DNA from: Collodictyon triciliatum
Taxonomy: Eukaryota > CRuMs
NCBI GenBank assembly: GCA_043381765.1
Contig: JBHJMP010000891.1
Span: 1-34,850, forward strand
DNA: 34,850 nucleotides
Reading direction: 5' to 3'
The translations under genes and the position numbers were made by a program. Positions 1-28,486 of this stretch are shown in pieces. The stretch's first letter is position 1. Each line of letters starts with the position of its first letter. Under the pieces are notes generated by a model. The model saw nothing but the letters and a program-made list of their open reading frames with translations, did no database searches and was not told the origin of the DNA.

Positions 1-50
<50 letters not shown>
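1..50. repeat. (AG)n dinucleotide array
   Basis: Pure AG repeat from the first base, followed by A-rich GAAA-like sequence to about 76. It lies downstream of the channel stop. The array continues outside the window. Confidence 0.95.
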
Positions 51-54
<4 letters not shown>

Positions 55-197
55 GAAAAGAAAGAAAAAAGAAAGCATGAGATAATATCTCTTTTCTTTA
101 TTATTATTATTTTTTTTATTGATACACAAACAGCCGAGTACGCTGTGCACAGAGGGGCCATCAGATTTTGATGATACTCAGTGTTTTGTCTAGTGAA

Positions 198-13352
<13,155 letters not shown>

Positions 13353-14462
13353 TCAGTCCTCCATTTTGAAGATCTCCTTAATATCTTCCTCCTTCAGAAG
13401 CGGAACCTTCTGCTTTCCTGCTGCTTGGAGATTTGGTATACCATCGACGGCTTCTTTCATCTCCTTCTGTTTTCGATTCTGGATATTGACCATGACTTGC
13501 TCTACAGAATCCACAATTTTTAAGCGGTGTACGAATACGTCCTTTTTTTGACCCATTCTGTGAACGCGGTCGATGGCCTACGAGTTTCGAGTTTAGCGGG
13601 ACTTTGTGTTTATGGACGAGGAAAGATTATTTTTTTTTGTTTATTACTATTCTTTCAATTTTGTGCAGGATGGTTGTGGACGAGGAAAGATATTATTTGA
13701 ACAAAAAATTTATAGGCGCTATGAACAGTTGTGGGGACTTATTTAAAGCACCTGTTCTTCGCAAGCAGCATTCCACCACCAATCCAGCATAAACACATGG
13801 TTGGCCCGCGTTAGGTTGAGGCCAACCCCGCCGGCTTTAATAGATACGAGGAAAACTGGAAAGCCTTTACCCTGGTAATTTTTGTCGGATGCAACCAAAA
13901 AGAAAAAGTATTAAATTATCGTTTCAGCAAGATATTTGAACTAGTGTTATTACAGTGGAATTTTTTTGGAACTAGACTTCAATAAATAAGTACGGTGTTC
14001 GGCTTTTTTTTGGACTATTTCATTTTACTTTGCGTTCATCGAAGGAGCCTGTATCATTGAATGCTTTTATCTCTGAGGTTCTTTTATCGTTCGTAATTCC
14101 TCCATCTAGCCTGCAGCACTTAATTAGGTTCTTTTCAAGGAGGTTAGCCGTTATATCCAAGGCTGTTTTCCATTGGCTGAATATAACAACCTAGCATTTG
14201 CCAAGATGACAATATATGAATACCAAGAAAGAAAAAAAAGAGACCTTCGTTTACGGGGGTGGAATCTAGATGATTCAAATTCACAAACTATTTCTTAAAA
14301 AAAAAAATAAGATTTTGAAATAATTATTTTTATAATTATAGCTGGCTGCCCAAATCAAATTTGTGTTCAAAATCATTATTATTATTATTATCATTATTAT
14401 TATTATTATTATTATTGTTATTATTATTATTATTGTTATTATTATTATTGTTATTGTTATTA

Positions 14463-14521
<59 letters not shown>

Positions 14522-17441
14522 GTTATTGCGGTTTTTCTATTCTGCTTTTGCTCGCGAGATAATCTCGTCTACTGTCGTTCAGAAGAAATTGTAACCTTAT
14601 CATGTGGCCTTTCTCTTGATATTCGGTCCAGTTCACGCAAAATAACAATAAATTTTGAGCTCAAGAAACTTGTAGCGTCCAAAGGCTTTGAGGCGTCTGG
14701 CTTCACTCTTGACATGATTGTTTGGTTACATCGAACCTATTGGGCAGGTTTATGAAATGTTACATTCTTTTTTTTTTTTTGACCATTCAGATACGCCGGA
14801 ATATTTCTTAGGCTTTTATCTTTGAAAATATAATATTTTCTGTCAGTAAAGTCAGTAATGGAAGTGAACAAAAAGTTTCAACGTGTGCAACGTTAGTAGT
14901 ATACCTATTAATTTCCAAAATTACTTACAGGCACTCCGCACTTAGGGCACAAGAAATCGCGGTCGTTGTGAGAAGCGCACCCAGAGCAACATTTAATATG
15001 ACAACATGACAAAGAGAGCGGTTCAATACATTCATCATTACAAACGAAACAGTTTTCATCGCTGTAACCCTATAAGATATTTATTTTTGAGAGTATGATA
15101 ATAAATCAACTCCCAATTTTTGGATTGAAGTCACTGCATCCACACTAACAGAATCCATATAACGAAATGATTGAAAAAATTACCAAGGCGCCATCCTCCA
15201 CAGACGCGGCGATAATCATTTGCATCAAATGACTATTATCCCTACCAGCCTCTAAAGTGGATTCTGGTCTATTTGCTACCGAGCTGAGAGACCCTCTTCT
15301 GGATTCACCGGCCTCGGTCTTACTTTCTTGTTTGGTTGAGTTGATCATACGCATAAACCCACCAAATACGGTTTCTCCCAGAAGAGCTGGATGGATGCAG
15401 GCTTGGCGAAGGCGCAATACGCATACCGCAGTATGCGCCGACGATCGATCACTTTTGCTTTTCAAAAGTTTCCTAGTGGTGGGATGATTAGATCGATGTG
15501 CATATGGCTAGGTTGGTATAAGTGATAGTGTTCAGAAAGACTCTATCTAATTCATTCCGTTGAATGTACTTCAATTAAAAGCACAATACCTGCACTCTGA
15601 TCTCAAAACATCCATAAAAAGCTGCTCATCGGGACATAAGTAGACATCATGACACACAACAACTTTTGCAGGTATCACACGATTAATCGGCGATGATGAG
15701 GAAGGCATCTGAAGGCTGCGTGGGTCTCCTATATCTTCTTTTGAAGGAGTAATACTCATTCTGGCCATTAGAGAAGCTAATTCGTCGTCAGATGATTTCC
15801 TCGCAGGGCCAGTGATGGCCTCCTTAATATTTAGAGAGACGACATATGCAGAAAACACTTCCCTCTTGCACCGTCGAAGCATTATCCTTTTAAGAATGTT
15901 GTGTAACTCCTCTGTTCCCTCAGGTTCTTTCTCAAATTGCTAAGTTGGTATCATTATTATAAGAAGATCCAAAAAAGTAGAGTTATGAAAATAAAGAAGC
16001 GATTCATGTTATACTCAAAATTTTGAAAGTTTAATTGTAGAATATAATTAAAGTTAGAAAAAAAACCGATATATTGAATAAGTTTATTGCTATTTCATTA
16101 GAAGAATCACGATTACATTTTAAAATAATAAAATGGTTCCCAATGATACATCATGAATGTTGTGTAAGTAATTACAAAATACCCTTTTGAATTTTTCTGG
16201 GTCAGTATATGACTCCAAACGCAGGTAGTTAAAATAGCTATAAAAGTCTAATAATTTGTTCTGGTATGGAGTACCAGTAAGTACCCAACGAAATGCAGCA
16301 TTCAGCATTGTCATGGCGAAAGCCCTCTTCGTCTTATGATTACATATGATATGTCCTTCGTCCAAGACTACACGGAACCAACGCACAGAAAACAATGGAG
16401 AGCATGAATTCTGCTTGACCGTATCTTCTGGAGTCTCTGGCGACCCCCGCTGTGCTGTGTCATATGTGGATAAGACTACGTCAAATTGTGCGAGATCGTT
16501 AGGCCTGGATGTCCGACTGGTTCCGTGGTATTTGTACACATCCAACTTTCTTCCAGCCACAATACATGCATGCTTTTGAATCTCCGATATCCATTGGTCC
16601 ATTAGCGACAACGGACAGATAATAAGTGTTGGTCCACGAATCAGATTTCCCGACCTTTGTTCGGCTGCCCTCAGCTCACGACAGCGTTGAACTGTGGACG
16701 TAATCAGTGCGATTATTTGCACTGTTTTTCCAAGCCCCATCTCGTCCGCTAGAATCCCGCCATAGGGAGACTCACTCTCTTGGGAAAGCAAAAAGTGGAG
16801 GCCTTTTCTTTGGTGCGGAGCAAGCGAGCTTTGGAGTCCAGTTGGCTGTAGCGCATTTGCAGGTATCCCATGGCGCTCGTCTGTTTGTATAGATTCGAGA
16901 ATGCGTTTGTGCATCTCTCTCTCAGCCTCAGTGGCGACATAGTAATCCGACTCTGGGAATAGAACTTTGCCAGCTAGTCTGGTCTTAGTGCCACGCGTTC
17001 GCGGCGCGCAGGGGGGACTGAATAGGAAGGGGATGCTATTTTTGATCCTGTCAACATGCTCACTTCTTCGACCCTATCAGCATGGGTTTTTAATTGCTGT
17101 TCAGAGTATGCACTGATAGGACTTCTGACAAATATGGAAGGGGTACTGAAACACTCATTTTGTATCTCAACCATCAGTCCCTTGCTGGCTTGTACTGGCG
17201 TGGTTGGGCTGCATGGTTGAATAGGCTCAGCTTCTGTCATCTCCAGCTTTACCCCAGCATCGAGGTTTTGCTCCCTGCCAAGACTTTGTGGCTCTTGTTT
17301 CAACGTCTCCTTCTTTGGTGTGCGCCTTTGCAGCACTTTGGATTCCTGGCTGCTACTCCCCGATTGCGCAGCAGGAGAGGACGAAGCGCTGCTGCTTCCT
17401 GGAATGCGTGGCTCATCTCGCTTGATTGGTGTTCCACTCAT
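13353..17441 (-). CDS. SNF2-family ATPase with embedded RING finger (Rad5/HLTF/Rad16-like)
   Basis: The likely role is a nuclear DNA translocase and putative ubiquitin ligase in DNA-damage tolerance or nucleotide excision repair. In order: a Ser/Pro-rich N-terminus from 17441; motif [14 protein letters not shown]; motif Ia [13 protein letters not shown]; Walker B-type DEGH; motif [12 protein letters not shown] (exon ending 16183). Then 15939-15590 and 15472-15184 ([13 protein letters not shown]); the RING exon 15069-14929 ([18 protein letters not shown]); 14736-14596; helicase C VVIFSQW...LDGG (14190-14029); [11 protein letters not shown]...DWWWN (13871-13752); IDRVHRMGQ and TGA (13577-13353). 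Phases match at the downstream joins. A RING between the two lobes is typical of Rad5/Rad16-type proteins. The frame changes between about 17150 and 17000. A 70-base intron from a GTCAGA donor would fix it, but a frameshift cannot be excluded. I see no HIRAN domain. Confidence 0.92.
14375..14525. repeat. (ATT)n array with scattered GTT units, intronic
   Basis: About fifty trinucleotides in the Rad5-like gene, inside the intron between the exons 14736-14596 and 14190-14029. The interruptions suggest an older array than the pure ones elsewhere. Confidence 0.95.
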
Positions 17442-17610
17442 CGGTTCTTTCTGCTCAGGTTTGTTTAATTTTCGGTGAGGTGAGTGTGCTTAGCTGTCAT
17501 GTTGATTAAGATATACTTCTCATCTCTTCTTTTCCAATTTATATAGGGAGTATCGCTCAACCTGTCATATTACACTGACTCTTTCATTTCACTTCCATTT
17601 CTTTTTAATT

Positions 17611-17886
17611 AGATTAAAGTGCCATTTTGTGAGCTGTTTCTTTCAGACTATTTGATTTCCCTTTCGTATTTCTCTTGACATATTTATATGAACGTGTCGC
17701 ACTATGAAATTTCTTCAGACTATTTAATTTCCCATTTGTATTTTTACTAGATTAAAGTGCCATTTTGTGTGCTGGTTCTTTCAGACTATTTGATTTCCCT
17801 TTCGTATTTCTCTTGACATATTTATATGAACGTGTCGCACTATGAAATTTCTTCAGACTATTTAATTTCCCTATCGTATTTCCGTA
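17611..17886. repeat. 138-bp direct tandem duplication
   Basis: Copy 1 starts AGATTAAAGTGCCATTTTGT at 17611 and copy 2 starts at 17749 with the same bases. The copies are nearly identical and share TGAACGTGTCGCACTATGAA. Each also contains two diverged half-units beginning TTTCTTCAGACTATTT or similar, so an older duplication of about 70 bp precedes the 138-bp one. Only a few substitutions separate the copies. Confidence 0.92.
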
Positions 17887-18467
17887 GTGAATGGCATACC
17901 ATTCAGCAGGATTCGGTGATGGCGAAATGTCAAATGAACGAGAGGAGGGCCTTATTCTCGCACAGGTGCCCCGAGTGCCAGTTAAGTGAAATGCATGCGG
18001 GGCATTGTCACATGAATTTTGACTCTCCTCTTTTCCATTTGCAAAGAAAGCAACTAAGTGTAAATCCCTTCATATCCTTCTCCAAGAAAACTGGATGAAT
18101 AAGATGATTGGGTTAAACTATGAAGAAGAAGAAAAAAGCCATCATAACCCATTCCAGTTCCCTCAAGAAGGTGATGCGTCCGCATTTCTGAAATGAACAA
18201 ATATATATAAATTTTTATGGATGTATCAAGAAAAAAATGAGAAGGAAAAGGAAAAGGAAAAAGAAAAGGAAAAGGAAAAAGAACCCTTTTACGGGCTAAC
18301 CTACCTGGTATAATTAGAAGAGCGACCCGGTTGTTGTATGTTTGTTTGTTTTCATAAAGAATCATTTATCTACGGCTGGATCATTTGGGGTATATCGCAG
18401 ACCCTTTGCACGACTTGGAACGACTATCACAGTCTTATTCTGAAGCCAATTTGATGAGTGTCTATCT

Positions 18468-18599
18468 TTGTTTTTTGTTTTCTGTTTTTTGTTTTTTGTT
18501 TTCTGTTTTCTGTTTTCTGTTTTCTGTTTTTTGTTTTTGTTTTGTTTTGTTTTGTTTTGTTTTGTTTTGTTTTGTTTTGTTTTGTTTTGTTTTGTTTTG

Positions 18600-18628
<29 letters not shown>
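18468..18628. repeat. (TTTTCTG)n then (TTTTG)n array
   Basis: Seven-base TTTTCTG-like units are followed by about eighteen TTTTG pentamers. Intergenic. Confidence 0.95.
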
Positions 18629-18630
<2 letters not shown>

Positions 18631-19123
18631 GAGCCCAAAAGAGAGTCGCAGCTAGGCGAAATAAGAATATGAGGGTGATAGTTGCTTGAGCGTTGCCAAG
18701 AGTTGCGACCCAGTAGCTATCTTTAAGGAATTCCAGATCCAAAAGTATTCCTTATTCTGTTCCCAAGTTCCTCCTTTCCCGGCCTCAACTCGCGCCTTCC
18801 AAAGCCCGGGCGATCGACTGGCCACTCCTTCCGTGGGCGCGTTGATGCTCCGCTCTGTGATTTATGACGGGACTTCAAACAACGATCGGATGACAACCAG
18901 AAACATAGATACCATACATTCTAACAGTGGAAATTATGCTAAAAAATTATTTTGGCTCAGGAAAATATACAGGCCGGGTGATTAATTGATAAACGTGTGT
19001 TATAATTAGCGATATTAGATATACAAGCGCACATTGGAATAGCCAGGGCATTATTTTGTCTCGCTCGCTTTACTCTCAGAGAAACCGTCGATCAGTGGGG
19101 CTTAATAAACGTTTCTTTTTCTT

Positions 19124-19248
19124 CTTTTATTTTTATTTTATTTGTATTTATATTTATATTTATATTTATATTTATATTTATATCTTTCTTTTATTTTTCT
19201 TTCTTTTATTTTTCTTTCTTTTATTTTTCTTTCTTTTATTTTTTTTTT
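19124..19248. repeat. TATATT hexamer tract and TTTCTTTTATTT-type tract
   Basis: About eight TATATT-like hexamers followed by four units of about 15 bases (TTTTATTTTTCTTTC). It lies upstream of the first supported PI4K exon and may be in an intron or 5' region. Confidence 0.85.
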
Positions 19249-19383
19249 CCGTTAATATGAAGACAAAGCCAAAGTCAAGTTTGATAAGGATAAGACCAGG
19301 ATGGGTCGATCTCACAAGAGCGAAGCAGAGGAGGGCAGGGATTCCCAGCGCCACATATTATTCACAAGAGACTAAAGTATTAG

Positions 19384-24320
<4,937 letters not shown>

Positions 24321-24690
24321 ATAGAGCTCTCAATCACTAAATGAGATAAAAATAAAAAAAGTCATATAAATAATAGAAGAAATAAAAGGAACTTCCAGAA
24401 ATTAATAACCCATTTATTTTCACTAACAAGCTACTATTCTAATGTATATGACTTGGCGCTATGAAAAAAAGTATGAAAATGTAGCCAGTCTCGACTTTTT
24501 TTTTAAAAAAAAAACTGTTATATTTAGGGGATTTGCATTCATTTATTGTATTTGTTTCTTTTTTGTTTTGGTTTGTTTACTTATTTGTTTCTTTTTTTTC
24601 TTTTTTTTCTTTTTTCTTTTTTCTTTGTTTGTTTGTTTATTGGGTTGTTGTATTTCCTGGCCAGCCAGATGCCGGCCAAGCTATAGACAA
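24321..24690. other. Convergent intergenic gap between PI4K and CENPX
   Basis: Both genes end into this gap, so it should hold two 3' UTRs. It contains a perfect T9A10 palindrome (24496-24514) and a T-rich tract with CTTTTTT units (24558-24645). I see no gene. Confidence 0.7.
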
Positions 24691-25414
24691 TCAAAAGTCT
24701 AGCAGCAACTGAGGCAAAATCTGTTCTAGATGCGACGGCTCCAGCTTATCCTGTTCAGATGCGACCATGACTTTTGCTGCCCTGTGGATGGTTTCTACAC
24801 ACATTGCCGAGTGGAAATACTTATCAGAAAAGAAGCTGAAGGCATGTGTTCATTCGCCATCCGACGCTCGTGTTAGTGGGCAGTTTGAAAGCCTTTGCAA
24901 CAACTCGTGCTTTGGTGAGTCCCAAGAAAAGATTGGACTGCGAATGAGGAATGATAGGGTGTACTTACCGATGACAAACAAGCGAAGAAACTCGGACGTG
25001 GCCTTTGTCGTATCTGGTGTTCCTGTGTGATGGTGTTTAGATATGTGATGGTCTCATTTTATTGTCTGCGATAGATGCTTATGCTGAATGGTTTTAAGCA
25101 ACACCTCTTTGTGGGATTAACAGCAACCTTTGAGATTCAGTCTGTCGGCTTCCCAGGCGTTCTTTAGGATCTGCTCAACTGTTTGCTTGGTTTTTTTTTT
25201 TAATCGTTATTTTAATCTGCACAACTAACAACCTCTTTTTTTTCTTTTCTTTCTTTTTTTTTAGCAGCGTGATTATGACAAAGAAAAAGCGGGCTTTAAA
25301 TGTTTCCGTATCATGAGTGAAAAAGGAGCGGTAGGTGTGGGTTTGATTTAGACGGTAAAGAGTGAGGAAGAGAGGGAAGTGACAAACAGTCTTGAAAGTC
25401 GGTGCCTGCTCCAT
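24691..25414 (-). CDS. CENPX: Centromere protein X / MHF2 histone-fold protein, complete, four exons
   Basis: CENP-X pairs with CENP-S (MHF1) in a histone-fold heterotetramer that binds DNA at kinetochores and with FANCM at stalled forks. Exons 25414-25384, 25178-25128, 25022-24969 and 24794-24691 join in perfect phase to 240 bases, 79 residues; human CENP-X is close to that length. Read-through: MEQAPTFKTV, then FEQILKNAWEADRLNLK, then the helix TSEFLRLFVIETIHRAAK, then HLEQILPQLLLDF and TGA. The C-terminal LPQLLLDF is the family hallmark. All introns are GT-AG, and the largest exon is only 104 bases, so no single open frame shows the gene. It faces a possible plus-strand gene across a short gap at 25414-25480. 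Confidence 0.93.
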
Positions 25415-25439
25415 TGGTCGGCGGACTTCTGATCCCTTT

Positions 25440-25980
25440 GCAAAATAATGTTGGGCGAGTAAGCCAACAAAGTCATAATAAGATGATAAGTCATGAACTA
25501 ATGAAGCTTGACTTGTTGGGACTTTGGCACATAGTGAAGAAAACTTTGTGTATGTTTGTTTTTTCAGGTTGAAGAGATACAGAAGGATATTTCACTCGCA
25601 GTGAGTGTTTATTATTTGGATGAATACTAATATTCCGGTTGATTTTGTGGCAGACCAGGAGGACACACAATTCACGTTTTATGTAAGAGAATGAAGCAGA
25701 TGGGGTACACAGAATTTCCAATGATGGACGTTTTAATATATAATATATACTGAAAGCATCGGTTTGGTTTCGTTTAGTTTAGTATGATTTCTTTGTTGCA
25801 GAAGGTGTGTAGATTGTCTGTTTATGTATGTGTTTTTCAGCCAGTGCGATACTCTGGGAGGAGAGTGGAATGTCTCCTTTCAATGGACGATGCATTGAGG
25901 AAAAGAGGAACGGAAACTTTATTTTGCAGAAGGATACCAATATTATCATCTGTTGTTCCACAACAGAATAATAATGATGT
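25440..25980 (+). CDS. Possible small spliced gene of unknown function
   Basis: Several exon-like pieces are seen. One is an open stretch near 25493-25545 (ELMKLDLLGLWHIVKK). Another begins after TTTTTTCAG near 25568 and ends at a strong GTGAGT donor near 25600. A third runs from a GGCAG acceptor near 25654 to a GTAAGAG donor near 25682. The last runs from a TTTTTCAG acceptor near 25840 to tandem TAA TAA TGA stops near 25970. One phase-consistent chain reads LKRYRRIFHSQ, PGGHTIHVL, SAILWEESGMSPFNGRCIEEK, NGNFILQKDTNIII. Other phases remain possible and I recognise no family. Coordinates are approximate. Confidence 0.35.
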
Positions 25981-27159
25981 CCTTTTGGTATGACGGGGAA
26001 AGAAGGCGAGGAGATATTTACAATCATACGATATACTAAAGAGTTATTTTTTTTTTAAAAAAAAAACAACAGAAAATAGAATAGAAGCATAAAATTTTTT
26101 TTGAATGAATGAAAATATATTCAATTGTTATTGGGAGGTTTAATTCCTGACACGTTTCCGAGCTTATCTGTCAAACACAAGAATTTTAGTTATCTTGGAC
26201 CGGAGAGCCCACCAATCATTTCATGTTAAAAGGCAAAATACAAAACAAAAATTAAAGTTAAGTATTACGTATGGTGATGAGCTGTGGGGCGATGCTGGCC
26301 GCTGGTAGCCATACTGCTGAACGAGAGGTTGTGGGTTGTCTCCCTAGTGAGGCGGATATTTAATTATAGTTTTGTGCACTGCACGAGAAGGATGACTCCC
26401 TCAATTAAACAATTAATATTTTCTAGCATAGTTGAAAATTCTGCGCCAAAAGAAAGCTTATCAAACCATATTATTATGAGTTCCTTTTAATCAAAAAAAT
26501 GGAAGAAAACAAACTCCATAATAACAACAATAAGAATATGAACAAGAACAATAATAAGAATAATAGTAATAGTGATAGTAAATAGATGTTACATAACTTC
26601 ATCATTTTATGTAAAAAAACAGGAAAACCATCAAATACGTATACTTCAGTATAATGCAGAAATCAAACCGGAGTTTTGTACTCTGGCTGACAACCGATTC
26701 GATGTTGTCACAGGCGGTGTTGTGGCTCGGTTTCTTCGGATATTGCTCTGTTTTGTTGATGTGCCTCCCGATGAAACCGACACCAGATTGAGGCGATATG
26801 TGGATGAAGGCCCGACAGACGACGGACGCGGACGCTCGTTTGTGGACGGACGAAAGGTATGTTTCGGACTCAAAGGAAAGTTTGTTATTGTAGTGGTGGT
26901 GATACCTTGGATTGTGGGTGTCTGTATTGGATTTACTTGCCGAGGCTTTGATGTCATTCCGCATTCTTCTATTTTTGTGTGAATGAAGGGTGAATTTGAA
27001 TGGGTCATTTATTAGGCATCCCTTCATTTTTTTTTGTTTTTTGTTTTGTTTTTTTGTTTTGTTTTTTTGTTTTGTTTTTTTGTTTTGTTTTTTTTGTTTA
27101 TTTTTTTGATTCTTTTTTAACAGAATGGGGCTGTCAGAAAAAAAAGAGAAATAATCTTA
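25981..27159. other. Region without a supported gene
   Basis: A perfect T10A10 palindrome lies at 26047-26066. Open frames on both strands overlap at 26572-27027. The minus frames are rich in Arg/Ser/Thr/Pro and could be exon material, but none has a recognisable domain or closes with neighbouring exons. A TTTTTTGTTTTG-type repeat lies at 27029-27100. Confidence 0.5.
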
Positions 27160-27475
27160 TTAATGTAAGGAGGTATGATAATGTAGCTTTCTATATTCTG
27201 CTTGGTGGGATTCGAAAATACCATTCGAGACTGGCAAATGGAATCATGAATCATGGCAATCCATATTCAAAAAGGAACTATGGTGGAAGGTTTGAAAAAA
27301 ATAGGATGAATGAATCGAACAAAATGGGTTCAAAAATAAAGTCACCTTGGAACTTTTCATAATGCAAATCAACTTGCCGCTTGTGCTCTTCGCTATCAAA
27401 ATGCCTCTTTCGACCAATATAAGTATCGGGAAACTCTTTGTTGCAATAATCACAGTAGTAAGTCGCGTTTTGCAT
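27160..27475 (-). CDS. Small U1-type C2H2 zinc-finger protein (ZMAT5/U1-C-like finger)
   Basis: Exon 1 (27475-27346) reads MQNATYYCDYCNKEFPDTY followed by GRKRHFDSEEHKRQVDLHYEKFQ. The C-x2-C then H-x5-H spacing, with YYCDYC at the very N-terminus, is the U1-type finger of spliceosomal proteins such as ZMAT5 (U11/U12 20K) and U1-C. A second exon 27230-27160 joins in phase 1 (VSNGIFESHQAEYRKLHYHTSLH) and ends TAA, giving about 66 residues. ZMAT5 normally has a CCCH finger after the first finger; I do not find one, so either the protein is short or later exons were missed. An RNA-binding, splicing-related role is inference from the finger. Confidence 0.6.
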
Positions 27476-27654
27476 TTATGACGGCTTCTTTATGGGTCGA
27501 TAATGTCTGAGGATTTTCGAGAAAAAAAAGTATGTTGGTGATCCAGGGTCTTCTCTCGTCCTCTTTCTTCTTCTCGTCTTTTCCTTTATTCTTTCTAATT
27601 GCCCGCTTGCACAAATAGCCGAAGTTAGAAATAAGGTAGGAAATATATAGCTGC

Positions 27655-27747
27655 TTTTTTCTGTTTTTTCTGTTATCTCTGTTTTTTCTGTTTTTTTCTG
27701 TTTTTTTCTGTTTTTTTCTGTTTTTTTCTGTTTTTTTCTGTTTTTCT
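27655..27747. repeat. (TTTTTTTCTG)n 10-mer array
   Basis: About nine units of TTTTTTTCTG or TTTTTCTG. It lies upstream of the zinc-finger start at 27475, in its putative 5' flank. Confidence 0.92.
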
Positions 27748-28310
27748 GTTCATTATTTCTACTCCTGTCATTCAAAGCAGTTAGCCAATAGGGCTATCAA
27801 ATCGCGGGGTGGGGTGTCGGCCAAAATGCAATAAACACAACATTTTACAAACTCCCTTCCCAAATGCAACACCAAAATTATGAGCTATGAGAAGGAAAAT
27901 AAACTATCCAAATGCAACCACACGAAACAAATCCAGCAGGAATTGCACCATATTGAAAATGAAAAAGAAAAGAAAAAAAAGATTCGGTTCGTCTAGGCTG
28001 AAAACATATGGGGTTATGTGCGAGCCCGAGGGATGAAATAAAGTGTCTACTTCATTACACCCATGTCTTTCCACCAGGCAAGGACTGAGACCACCACATA
28101 TATAAGTCACATAAATACTGGTGTGATAATGTAGAGGCCCTGAAGCTGGAAAGGAGCCAGTTCACAGCTGCGTTTTCATTTTTCTTTTACGGTTTCGTGA
28201 GTCCGTCATCGGATGTAATCAACTGGGTTAGGCTGTCTGCAATCACATAGAGTCCTCCCTAATTCTCTTCACATATAACGTACAGTGGATAAATTTTTCC
28301 AACTTTACAG
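27748..28310. other. Intergenic region, possibly with upstream exons of the small membrane protein
   Basis: No recognised domain. A stretch near 28134-28230 is open on the plus strand (LERSQFTAAFSFFFYGF) and ends at a strong GTGAGT donor near 28197. It may be an exon of the gene that follows, but the phases do not match directly. Confidence 0.4.
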
Positions 28311-28486
28311 AAGCTTTACTCTCATTGATAGCCTTTGTAGGATTTGTTGTTGTGATGCTAAGAACGTCGGAAAAGGTTCATTATTCAAATCAGGCCCTCT
28401 TCTACCACCCGAACGCGGTCTTTGTCACAAAGGGCTCATCCAAAGGATTTCAGCAGGCGTACTTCGGTATTTTTGGGATTCCATAA
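28311..28486 (+). CDS. Last exon of a small putative single-pass membrane protein, partial
   Basis: After the acceptor ACTTTACAG the exon stays open for 57 codons to TAA at 28484-28486. It starts with a hydrophobic stretch LLSLIAFVGFVVVML, then RTSEKVHYSNQALFYHPNAVF and ends QQAYFGIFGIP. The layout (one hydrophobic helix, a basic residue, then an aromatic polar tail) fits a small membrane protein. I do not recognise the family and have not fixed the upstream exon. The longer overlapping frame 28285-28659 looks less protein-like. Confidence 0.4.

Larger units (their letters stand above)
17442..19383. other. Intergenic region between the Rad5-like gene and PI4K, divergently transcribed
   Basis: Both genes read outward, so promoters for both should lie here. 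It holds a 138-bp duplication (17611-17886), a GGAAAA tract (18240-18282), a TTTTCTG/TTTTG array (18468-18628), and TATATT and TTTCTTTTATTT tracts (19124-19248). An open plus-strand frame at 18686-18985 has no recognised domain and could be an upstream PI4K exon or chance. The open stretch 19258-19372 (rich in Lys/Asp/Glu) ends at TAA 19373-19375, just before the first clear PI4K exon. Confidence 0.55.

Noticed and set aside
17826-18098. An open frame with CPECQLSEMHAGHCH, resembling a metal-binding knuckle
   Set aside because: It begins inside the 138-bp duplication, lacks full zinc-finger spacing and has no support from flanking exons.
19373-19375. Reassigned TAA as a sense codon
   Set aside because: Genes here end at TAA, TAG and TGA, and no other conserved exon contains an in-frame stop. 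A splice boundary explains it more simply.
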